Origin: a virus
Reading direction: 5' to 3' (one strand)
Virus record (IMG/VR): IMGVR_UViG_3300047668_000866
Span: 1-21,027 of that record
Length of the DNA stretch: 21,027 bases
Below are positions 1 to 6,904 of this stretch, in pieces (within the stretch, counting starts at the first letter, position 1; every line of letters starts with the position of its first letter). The notes below the pieces were generated by a model. The model made no database searches, was not told the origin of the DNA, and saw only the letters and a list, made by a program, of their open reading frames with translations. A program made the translations under genes and the position numbers.

Positions 1-575
1 TGTGTGAAAATCAGTTTGACAGGTTCGTTTGTTTCACCGATCTCACCACTGGACTAAATGACAACATAGATTGTCTTCCTATAGATGGATTGGGTAACTG
101 GGAAAAAATATCTCTCCTCCACAATAGCTTTGATGGAGATAACCTATACCTTGACTTGGATGTCATCGTACAGGGTAATCTTGACCCGTTATTCGCGTTG
201 TGTGATGAACCTACCATATGTGAGACATATTGGAAAAACTTCGGGGGTGAGTGGAACTCCAGTGTTATGGCATGGAACAAGTCTAATGCAAGTCACATAC
301 CAGAGTATTTCTTTGAGAACTATGATTATAACTTGCATAAATATAACGGTAAGGATGATAACTTTTTATATGATGAGAACCTATTCAAGAGAACCTTTCC
401 TAAAGGGTTGATATACTCTTTTCTTGGCGGCGTAGATGTTGAATCAGATACTTCCCCAAGGGCCCATCAAATAAAACCAGATTACCCAGTTGTTCTTTTG
501 AATGGGCAAAATGAAGTCAACTACAATTTGAGACAAAAATATTATGATGCACTTTCTTTGCATAAAATGGGGTAA
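1..575 (+). CDS. GT-A-type glycosyltransferase, 5'-truncated by the window edge
   Basis: The reading frame is open from the first complete codon at position 3 to a TAA at 573..575, so the true start lies outside the window. The visible 190 residues contain a CFTD segment near residue 10, a DLD motif (residues 51-53, YLDLDVIVQG) of the metal and nucleotide-sugar binding type, an NSSV segment, a DDN segment and a YSF segment. The three other plus-strand glycosyltransferases share the same blocks in the same order. By family it should transfer a sugar from a nucleotide donor; donor and acceptor cannot be read. It overlaps the next gene by 32 bases, so the two are probably translationally coupled. 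Assignment as a glycosyltransferase is firm; the exact family (GT8-like or other) is not. Confidence 0.85.
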   Translation, partial: CENQFDRFVCFTDLTTGLNDNIDCLPIDGLGNWEKISLLHNSFDGDNLYLDLDVIVQGNLDPLFALCDEPTICETYWKNFGGEWNSSVMAWNKSNASHIPEYFFENYDYNLHKYNGKDDNFLYDENLFKRTFPKGLIYSFLGGVDVESDTSPRAHQIKPDYPVVLLNGQNEVNYNLRQKYYDALSLHKMG

Positions 576-3276
576 CAAGTACTCTCCAGAATATGTAAAC
601 AATCTCTACAAAATGGTTCAGCAAAACTACTCCAAACGGTTTAAGTTTATATGCTACACGGACGAACCAGAGGGCATAGAGAAATCTATCAAGATTCGAC
701 CTATTCCAAATGTAGACCCCCTGCATCCAAAGTACTGGTTTGGCCAAGAAAACTTCTGTTGGGATAGAGCAAAGTTTCTTGTCTTGAACTCCCATCATTG
801 GTTGAAGACAAAGGGGCCTTTCTGTTACCTAGATTTAGATGTAATAATCCAAAACAACATCGATGAGATAGACGAACTATCCAAATCCCCGCACATGCTT
901 TACTCTAACTGGGAAGACCCTCGCGTACTAAAGGATAGAAGATTTAGTGACATACGGGGAAGTTTGTATAACTCCAGCGTAATGTTATGGTGTACCGACC
1001 AAGGCGAAAAGATTTACAATGATGTAATGAAACACAAAGATACTGTGTTTAAGACTTTCTTTAAAGGTACTGACAACTATTATCCCTACAGAGAACACGA
1101 TGTAGTCGGTGATAACTATTGGACTTTCTTGCCTGATGATTGGGTGTACTCGTATAATAGGGGAAGAACATATCCAGATGACGTAACACAACATCTATAC
1201 AGAGAGAATTCTAAGTTTTGTATATTTGAAGATTCTATTGGCGGCAAAAATAAGAACAACCTCAAACCACACGAACTGAGAGACTACAATCTTTTAATCC
1301 ACTGGCATGGCAAAACAGAATTTGAAAGACTCTGGTTACCCAAATTTCCCGACAACTTTTTCGATAAGAATAAACACACGGATAGAATTGATACCCTGAT
1401 TGAAAACGCAAATGAGTACGACCCATTTGTAAAACAGATTGAGGCTAGACACAAATCAACCATCGATGAATTCAGCAATGATTTGATTTCTATGCATAAG
1501 AAGTTTTTAGCAGACTTCCCAACAGACCCATTGTTACTCAGTGGAGATGAATCATTGTATTGGAATAAAGATGCCGATGGTATCTATGAATTCTACGAGG
1601 ATAGATTCGTCTACAAGATGCACAAAGTTGTATTTAATATCCTTGAAGAGAAGTTTAAGAAAGATAACCCCAAGATTAAAAGTGATTGGGAACAGTACAA
1701 CAACTCGTTTAACAATATCAAAAACTGGTCTAAGTTTGATTCCATGTCGGATGATACCCTAGAAAAGAATTATATGGATGCGAATATTGTGAATGGCATT
1801 CGTTCCATGATAGAAGAGAACGACTTGGTATCTCTTGCCGATAAGATGATTGAGTATTTTCCCGAACTAGATTTGCTCTTTGAAGGCACAGTGTCACAAA
1901 TAAAAGAAGCCTTTCCAGAGATAGAGAAAGAAATATCTGACCTGACTTTCATTCGACAGATAAAACCAGAACATAGGAATACAATCAAGGAGATATATGA
2001 TACTGGTGATATGATTTCCATGCATAAGAAGTTTTTAGCAGACTTCCCAGAGGACACACTTCTTATCAATGGCAGTCAATCCTTGTACTGGAACAAGAAT
2101 GTGGATGGTATATACAACTTCTACAAAGAAAGATATATTGCTAGACAACATGCGGTTGTTTCGGCCGAACAGGTTGTTCATGGCCCAGTGAGATATTTTT
2201 GGAACATTACTAACTACCAATGTTTTGCATTGTATCGGAGACTGTGGCACAAGAATGTTCTACCAAAACTCAAAGACGAGTTTATGAACAATGTGAAACT
2301 CTATGGTATGCAGCGATTGTTCTGGGACGCGAGTAATGAGGATACACAACAATTATATAAAAGATACTACATCGATAATCTCAAAGAACTCTTTTACAAA
2401 CAGGATTACGAGGCGGTATTTGAAAGACTATATAACATCATACCAAAAAATGACCTGTTAAACATTTTAAAACAGGACAAGACATCGGATGATGATACCC
2501 TAGTAAAGTATTTTCAAATGCATGGTGAACAATACAGTGACATGTACAAGGGATTGTATGAAGATGGCTCACCGGAAGGAGCGTTAATTCAACTCAGTAG
2601 TTCAAGAAATGATACGGATGACGAATACAATGACATCTTCGTAACTGGTCACGAACACACTTTATCATCTATCAAAAAGATATTCGATAGATACGGTGTG
2701 AGTTGGGTGACATTGATGTGTGAAATAAGTGACCCGACCAAGGCGCTTTGGTTTGAAGACATCTGCAAATATTTTCGCAAGAAAAATGTCACGGTGCATG
2801 TTCAGACGTATGATAAAAGTTATCTCAAACCAGAATGGGTTGACGATATCGAATATATAGATCATCCTCAACTCTCTGAGAATATGCCAGTTATAAGGAA
2901 AACGATAGCAAGTGATATCCCAGTTGACTTAGAAACACTGAAAATATTTAAGAAGAAAGATGAGGTAAGGAGACCAAAACCCAAGGCGAAAAAAGCAGAA
3001 CCAGTGTGGTGTGATGCTCGAAAGAGTGGTTACTTCTATATTAGTTCTGACGGTGGTGCATACCCATGCGCTTGGACTGCTAGAGATGTATTAGAGAATA
3101 GGGTATTGCCATACCACCCCATCGACTACACATACAATAGTAAGTACAATAATTTAATCCATTTCACCGTGGGCGAGGTTATATATAATAATGACTTTGA
3201 AAATATAAGTGAAAGTTTAAAGAGGAATCCTTTGAATATTTGTAATAAAAAGTGTGGTGGTTGCCATGCGAGTTAA
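544..3276 (+). CDS. Glycosyltransferase fused to a repeat region and a C-terminal SPASM-like Fe-S domain
   Basis: A 910-residue protein in three parts. Residues 1-285 are a GT-A glycosyltransferase: KWGNKY near residue 8, CYTD at 37-40, DLD at 97-99, NSS at 143-145, DN at 177-178, YSYNRGR from 202 and HWHG at 253-256. Residues about 300-690 are helical-looking and carry repeats: D313-V356 and D489-I532 are near copies, and two weaker copies follow. Residues about 692-800 have short strands (IFVTGHE, WVTLMCEI, VTVHVQTY) like part of a radical-SAM barrel, but no CxxxCxxC motif exists in the protein. A Lys/Pro-rich linker then leads to Cys823-x13-Gly-x4-Cys842 and Cys900, 904 and 907 at the C-terminus, which fits the first half of the SPASM motif plus a closing cysteine cluster. 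The start is ATGATG at 544 or 547; no strong Shine-Dalgarno is seen. The GT call is firm; SPASM-like is a motif-level call. Confidence 0.85.
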   Translation: MMHFLCIKWGNKYSPEYVNNLYKMVQQNYSKRFKFICYTDEPEGIEKSIKIRPIPNVDPLHPKYWFGQENFCWDRAKFLVLNSHHWLKTKGPFCYLDLDVIIQNNIDEIDELSKSPHMLYSNWEDPRVLKDRRFSDIRGSLYNSSVMLWCTDQGEKIYNDVMKHKDTVFKTFFKGTDNYYPYREHDVVGDNYWTFLPDDWVYSYNRGRTYPDDVTQHLYRENSKFCIFEDSIGGKNKNNLKPHELRDYNLLIHWHGKTEFERLWLPKFPDNFFDKNKHTDRIDTLIENANEYDPFVKQIEARHKSTIDEFSNDLISMHKKFLADFPTDPLLLSGDESLYWNKDADGIYEFYEDRFVYKMHKVVFNILEEKFKKDNPKIKSDWEQYNNSFNNIKNWSKFDSMSDDTLEKNYMDANIVNGIRSMIEENDLVSLADKMIEYFPELDLLFEGTVSQIKEAFPEIEKEISDLTFIRQIKPEHRNTIKEIYDTGDMISMHKKFLADFPEDTLLINGSQSLYWNKNVDGIYNFYKERYIARQHAVVSAEQVVHGPVRYFWNITNYQCFALYRRLWHKNVLPKLKDEFMNNVKLYGMQRLFWDASNEDTQQLYKRYYIDNLKELFYKQDYEAVFERLYNIIPKNDLLNILKQDKTSDDDTLVKYFQMHGEQYSDMYKGLYEDGSPEGALIQLSSSRNDTDDEYNDIFVTGHEHTLSSIKKIFDRYGVSWVTLMCEISDPTKALWFEDICKYFRKKNVTVHVQTYDKSYLKPEWVDDIEYIDHPQLSENMPVIRKTIASDIPVDLETLKIFKKKDEVRRPKPKAKKAEPVWCDARKSGYFYISSDGGAYPCAWTARDVLENRVLPYHPIDYTYNSKYNNLIHFTVGEVIYNNDFENISESLKRNPLNICNKKCGGCHAS
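1492..1521 (+). repeat. 30-base exact direct repeat, copy 1, inside the fusion gene
   Basis: Begins ATGCATAAGAAG and ends GACTTCCCA; identical to 2020..2049, 528 bases (176 codons) downstream and in the same frame. It encodes MHKKFLADFP. Protein similarity extends further on both sides (residues 313-356 against 489-532) although the flanking DNA has diverged. Confidence 0.9.
2020..2049 (+). repeat. 30-base exact direct repeat, copy 2, inside the fusion gene
   Basis: Second copy of the repeat at 1492..1521, base for base identical over 30 bases and preceded by a near-identical codon run (GATATGATTTCC against GATTTGATTTCT). Confidence 0.9.
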
Positions 3277-4078
3277 TGTAGTATGTGCTAAATGGGGAGA
3301 CAAGTACGGCCCACATTTTGTTAATCGCCTTTATAACATGTCTAAACGCAATACACCCACGACAATGGATTTCCATTTCTACTGTTATACCGACAATGCT
3401 GAGGGATTTGACCCCGATATTAAAGTTATCCCATTCCCAGACATCCCTAACATCCACCCAAAATACTGGTTCGGCGCAGATGACTTTAAGTATGGCATGG
3501 CGCGTTGTTGGGATAGACCAAAAACCTTCGTGTTTAACACGCACAATTTTGCCGCAGATAAACCAACTGGACGTTTCATCTTCTTTGATTTGGATATAAT
3601 AATCCAAGGTGATATCACGCCTCTCTTAACGTACAACACCGAACAACCAACTAAGATGCGGTCTTGGTGGCAAGACCCTAGACCAATGAAGACCAGACAA
3701 TTCAAACTGTCTCATGGTGCATACACGAATGGCAGTTGTCAAGTGTGGAGTGATGATCAGGCAGAACCTATCTGGAATGATGTTCTAAAAAATCAAGAAA
3801 AGATTTGGTTTACCTTCACAGACGGCACGGATAATTACCACTCTTGGAGATGGGGAGAGTATGGTGCAAAACTTTGGGACAACTTCCCCTCGCACATGGC
3901 GTACTCATATAATAGAGGGCGGTCATGGGATGAAGATGATTTAAATATTGGTATATACAGACCGAACTGTATACTCTGCGTATTCAATGTTGACCTATTA
4001 CCATTTGAAGATGAAAGTAGAGGTACTATAAAACAGGATGAACTCGCAGATCCTAAACTATTGGAGCATTGGAGATGA
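3266..4078 (+). CDS. GT-A-type glycosyltransferase
   Basis: A 270-residue single-domain protein, closely related to the N-terminal part of the upstream fusion protein. Shared blocks are KWGDKYGP near residue 9, CYTD at 40-43, HPKYWFG at 64-70, CWDRPK at 81-86, DLD at 108-110, NGS, TDNY and YSYNRGRSW. It ends at DELADPKLLEHWR, which aligns with the end of the glycosyltransferase domain of the fusion (HELRDYNLLIHWHG), so it is a complete domain. I chose the ATG at 3266 because it gives the same short lead before KWG as the paralogues; a GTG at 3254 is an alternative. It overlaps the upstream gene by 11 bases, and its stop is an ATGA overlap with the next gene. Sugar donor and acceptor are unknown. 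Confidence 0.85.
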   Translation: MRVNVVCAKWGDKYGPHFVNRLYNMSKRNTPTTMDFHFYCYTDNAEGFDPDIKVIPFPDIPNIHPKYWFGADDFKYGMARCWDRPKTFVFNTHNFAADKPTGRFIFFDLDIIIQGDITPLLTYNTEQPTKMRSWWQDPRPMKTRQFKLSHGAYTNGSCQVWSDDQAEPIWNDVLKNQEKIWFTFTDGTDNYHSWRWGEYGAKLWDNFPSHMAYSYNRGRSWDEDDLNIGIYRPNCILCVFNVDLLPFEDESRGTIKQDELADPKLLEHWR

Positions 4079-4233
4079 AAACGTACTGGAGATTGTGGGC
4101 CAAGAGTCTGGGTGAGAAGGAAGGAAACACCGACATCGAGGCAGATAAGATTGCAATGATTAGAACTGTCGTGGTACTCGTAAATTTTATTACATGTTTC
4201 TTTATAATTGCAGGAAATGTCCACCAATGGTAA
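4075..4233 (+). CDS. Small single-pass membrane protein (52 aa)
   Basis: Starts at the ATG of an ATGA overlap with the preceding glycosyltransferase stop and ends at TAA 4231..4233. It begins MKTYWRLWAKSLGEKEG, with an aromatic, amphipathic N-terminus, followed by an acidic patch (NTDIEAD), IAMIRT and one hydrophobic segment at about residues 31-47 ending in GNVHQW. From memory, small proteins of this shape (xYWxLWxxxLGEK at the front, xRT then a hydrophobic stretch at the end) occur in marine T4-like phages without a known function. The coupling on both sides and the low chance of such a coherent frame support a real gene. A membrane location is inferred from the hydrophobic stretch only. 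Confidence 0.75.
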   Translation: MKTYWRLWAKSLGEKEGNTDIEADKIAMIRTVVVLVNFITCFFIIAGNVHQW

Positions 4234-4907
4234 TGAATATTTACACGGTAAAATGGGGTGAGAAATACAATCACCAACATGTAAACAAAATCTATGAAGC
4301 GTGTCTAGAGTTTGTGACTTGCGACTTTAATTTCTTTTGTCTGACAGAAAATCCAAAAGGATTGGATGAGAACATTACCCCGTTAGCTTTGCCGGGCGGA
4401 AACAAACTGGCTAAGTGGTGGAACAAGATGTATCTCTTTGATACTAGTATTGTCTCCCAGAAGGGAGAGAAGATGTTCTTTGACATCGATACTATACTAC
4501 AACAAAACATAGACTCAATTGTGAACTACGAACCAGAAGATAATCTTTGTTTCGTGAAGACATGGTGGCACGACTTAGAATCTTCTTATAAAAACACTAG
4601 ACACATTCCGCATAAATATACCGATCTAAACTCTTCGGTTCTTAGGTGGAATGATGAGTTGAACACGGAAGAGATTACAGAATACTTTAATAAACATCGA
4701 AAACAAATACTATGGTACTATCGTGGTCTTGACAACTTCTTCTACAACAGAAGAATAACCAAAATCAAATTGTTTCCTATCGGTTGGGTGTATAGTTTTA
4801 ACCAAGGCTATATATTTCCACACGACATAGAAAAACATACCTACAGGGAACTACCATACATTTGTATTTTCGACTCAATGGGAAAAGGTGAAGATGTTAA
4901 ATTTTAA
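4227..4907 (+). CDS. GT-A-type glycosyltransferase (divergent paralogue)
   Basis: 226 residues from the ATG at 4227. It shows VKWGEKY near residue 8, FFCLTENPKGLDENI, a WW.K segment, FFDIDTILQQNID with DID at 86-88 in place of DLD, LNSSVLRWN, GLDNFFYNRR and GWVYSFNQGY. These are the same ordered blocks as in the other plus-strand glycosyltransferases, but it is more divergent and shorter. An AGGAAA at 4212..4217 is well spaced for the ATG at 4227. A second ATG at 4233 overlaps the preceding stop as TAATG and is also possible; an in-frame ATG at 4194 would overlap the small membrane-protein gene by 40 bases and is less likely. It overlaps the next gene by 14 bases. The substrate is unknown. 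Confidence 0.83.
   Translation: MVMNIYTVKWGEKYNHQHVNKIYEACLEFVTCDFNFFCLTENPKGLDENITPLALPGGNKLAKWWNKMYLFDTSIVSQKGEKMFFDIDTILQQNIDSIVNYEPEDNLCFVKTWWHDLESSYKNTRHIPHKYTDLNSSVLRWNDELNTEEITEYFNKHRKQILWYYRGLDNFFYNRRITKIKLFPIGWVYSFNQGYIFPHDIEKHTYRELPYICIFDSMGKGEDVKF
4885..4890 (+). promoter_or_regulatory. Ribosome binding site that selects the ATG at 4894
   Basis: AAGGTG lies three bases before ATG 4894 within GGAAAAGGTGAAG. The in-frame GTG at 4888 is part of this purine-rich site itself, so the ATG two codons later is the better start for the methyltransferase-like gene. Confidence 0.6.
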
Positions 4908-5577
4908 TTTTTTGAATAATTTGAAACACTGGGGTGAAGCGTTACATATTATAGAAAACAAAATGCCCCATAAACTAACAGATTTTAGGCAGTCTCTACA
5001 AGAAAATAATATGGAGGCCTCAATCTGGTTGGTTGAAGAACTTAAAAAATACTTAGAAGAATATTATACCAAACAAGGAAACCTCAGAATATTAATACTG
5101 AATTCTTGGTTGGGTGTTCCTATGGTTCCTCTTCTATGTGAGAATTTAGATGTAGGTCAGATACACCTAGTCGATATGGATGAGGAAAGTATTACTCTGT
5201 CCAAGTCATTCCACAAATATTACGCCCAAGAGAAGTTTGTAAACATCCGACATTGGAACATGGACATCCCATTTGAGTTTGAGAATCTAAACAAGATTGA
5301 TGTTGATGTGGTAATTTGTATTCACACGGAACAGATGTATCCGTTAACAGAACTCAACGGCAAGAATCCCAACGCAGTCTATGCAATGCAGAATTCAAAC
5401 GTGGTTGAAGAGATGTATGGCATCAACTGTGTCAACTCTATAGACGCACTGAAGGAACAGGTGGGTATATCAGAGTGTGGGTACGAGGGAACCAAACAAC
5501 AAGTATATTACTCGTGGGAAGGAAAGAAAGACTTTGACCGATATATGATTATCGGCCAGAGAGAAGGTTTCTTCTAG
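4894..5577 (+). CDS. SAM-dependent methyltransferase-like protein
   Basis: 227 residues. The order of elements fits a class I Rossmann methyltransferase: a strand and turn at about residues 66-80 (LRILILNSWLGVPMVPLL) in the place of motif I, an acidic strand end (IHLVDMDEES) where the ribose-binding acid is expected, NMDIPFEF, then a hydrophobic strand DVDVVICIHTEQMYPL in the place of motif IV. The C-terminus FDRYMIIGQ resembles the RFM.IG ending I recall from a methyltransferase-like family in marine T4-like phages. The glycine pattern of motif I is degenerate, so activity is uncertain. It is the last gene of the plus-strand run and its TAG shares a CTAG palindrome with the stop of the convergent gene. 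The substrate is unknown; a glycan or nucleoside is possible from context but not shown. Confidence 0.6.
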   Translation: MLNFNFLNNLKHWGEALHIIENKMPHKLTDFRQSLQENNMEASIWLVEELKKYLEEYYTKQGNLRILILNSWLGVPMVPLLCENLDVGQIHLVDMDEESITLSKSFHKYYAQEKFVNIRHWNMDIPFEFENLNKIDVDVVICIHTEQMYPLTELNGKNPNAVYAMQNSNVVEEMYGINCVNSIDALKEQVGISECGYEGTKQQVYYSWEGKKDFDRYMIIGQREGFF

Positions 5578-6197
5578 ACTGCATTTATGGTGGTGATGTC
5601 TTTTATCATGTCCTCCCACAATCCTTTGTGGGGGATAACAAACCCAAATGTTTGTCTAGGGCCGGTACTTCCAGCGGTGTGCCAGTATGGTTCTTCTTTA
5701 CCACCATAATACCCTATCTTGATATTCCAACCCACTGGGTCAGTGATGGTCTCGACTTTGCCGTCCTTTACATGCCGGAAGAATCCAGTGCCTTCACTGT
5801 GAGACATAAGAATATTATAGCCAGGCACATCCCAATTGTTATGCCACGCCATGAAACCACCGGCGGGATAATAGACATGGACGGCATTAAATTTCGCACA
5901 TAACCAAGCAGACAACTCCGCGCATGTAGATAAAGATTTCCGCATAAGTTCTTTGTTGACGCCATGTGTATTGTGAAAGTCGCATACCTTTGCAAACTCC
6001 GGCGGGCCCTTGTGGTCTAATCCCTTAGACTGAACTTCTTTGAGATATTCTTCTGAGGTATAATATTCCATGCCCCTATCACCGAATCGTCTTTCGTCCA
6101 AGGGTAAATCATTGTCGAACGAATGTTCATCGTAGAAATCCATCCACTCGTGAAGAATGTCCAACAACTCTGGGTTTACTACCTTCAATGTTTCCAT
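5574..6197 (-). CDS. 2-oxoglutarate/Fe(II) oxygenase-like protein with HxN in place of HxD
   Basis: 207 residues. The C-terminal half (from YYPAGGFMAWHNNW) looks like a double-stranded beta-helix oxygenase: His119-Asn-Asn121 where HxD/E is expected, then HSEGTGFFRHV, GWNIKIGYYGG, His173 in EPYWHTAG 54 residues later, and Arg181 eight residues after that (RQTFGFVIP), in the usual place of the 2-oxoglutarate carboxylate-binding arginine. Similar GWHTN-containing proteins are, as I recall, common in marine T4-like phages, so Asn at the third position may be a family trait rather than a local loss. Activity (hydroxylation or another oxidation) and substrate are not established. The start ATG lies 13 bases inside the end of the upstream glycosyltransferase gene, so the two are coupled. 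Confidence 0.6.
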   Translation of the reverse strand: METLKVVNPELLDILHEWMDFYDEHSFDNDLPLDERRFGDRGMEYYTSEEYLKEVQSKGLDHKGPPEFAKVCDFHNTHGVNKELMRKSLSTCAELSAWLCAKFNAVHVYYPAGGFMAWHNNWDVPGYNILMSHSEGTGFFRHVKDGKVETITDPVGWNIKIGYYGGKEEPYWHTAGSTGPRQTFGFVIPHKGLWEDMIKDITTINAV

Positions 6198-6904
6198 TTA
6201 TCTATATGCCTATTCAGTAGATAATGTCTAATTATAACTTCGGTGCCATCCAATTCTTCTGGTTTCTGACCGACAACAAAATTCCACCTAGCATCGGGTG
6301 ACTCAAACTCTCCAACAGTAACGGTATCTTTGTGTGCCGTTTTGTTTAGCAAGTACCACATCGTAAATGTATCCCACGGTTTGACCGATTCTGGATACGG
6401 ACTGACATCATGCATCGGCGCACTTTGAATTAAATAATACTTGTACCAATCATCCATCAACTTTGTTGTTGCTTTGTTCTTGCGATATACAAAGATACCG
6501 CAGTGGTATTTCATACTCTCATCATCATTCAGTTTTGTTATCTTTGCATTGTAGGGGCGGTTCAGTGTGAATATCACATCGTTGTCTTTTAGATGGTCGA
6601 ATGCATATCTAATGTCTTCGTGTTCTATCATAGTGTCACAGTCTAGATACATCGTGACATCGTATGGACTTGTAGACAACGCCCACAACTTTGCTCGGTT
6701 GTTCATAGGCATATCATTGCCCAACCCGTCATGCGTTCTTATCTGGTCAAAGAGTTTGTAGTCATCGAGTTCTACCCAATCTGCGTGAGTGAATAGAGTT
6801 ACGTTAGCTTCTGGATAGAAATCTTTGAGGGACTCTGCGGATTTTTTCGCAGCGATGTAATAATCTTTTCTAAGAGAAGCTACATATATGTAGCCCTTAG
6901 TCAT
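6185..6904 (-). CDS. Glycosyltransferase, DCD-type
   Basis: 239 residues from the ATG at 6904. The N-terminus YIYVASLRKDYYIAAKKSAES, then VTLFTHADW, MNNRAKLWAL at 67-76 and MYLDCDTMIEHEDI with DCD at 88-90 form a GT-A fold with a metal-binding DxD, closest in layout to GT8-like enzymes. Further conserved-looking parts are YHCGIFVYRK, PWDTFTMWYLL and the C-terminal IIRHYLLNRH. It differs from the plus-strand glycosyltransferases, lacking the KWG.KY lead and YS[YF]N block, and belongs to another subfamily. The ATG at 6904 forms an ATGACTAA overlap with the upstream stop and has AGGA 13 bases before it. A longer start at 6973 would overlap the upstream gene by 77 bases and adds residues unlike the family. 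The substrate is unknown. Confidence 0.8.
   Translation of the reverse strand: MTKGYIYVASLRKDYYIAAKKSAESLKDFYPEANVTLFTHADWVELDDYKLFDQIRTHDGLGNDMPMNNRAKLWALSTSPYDVTMYLDCDTMIEHEDIRYAFDHLKDNDVIFTLNRPYNAKITKLNDDESMKYHCGIFVYRKNKATTKLMDDWYKYYLIQSAPMHDVSPYPESVKPWDTFTMWYLLNKTAHKDTVTVGEFESPDARWNFVVGQKPEELDGTEVIIRHYLLNRHIDKWKH

Noticed and set aside
336-343. CATAAATA on the plus strand, as a late promoter for the glycosyltransferase run
   Set aside because: It lies inside the coding region of the first glycosyltransferase, has C at the first position and no leader leading to a gene start nearby. The same holds for 4611..4618.
3179-3607. 142-codon minus-strand frame across the join of two glycosyltransferase genes
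   Set aside because: The plus-strand genes here have clear conserved motifs; the reverse frame has none and spans a gene junction.
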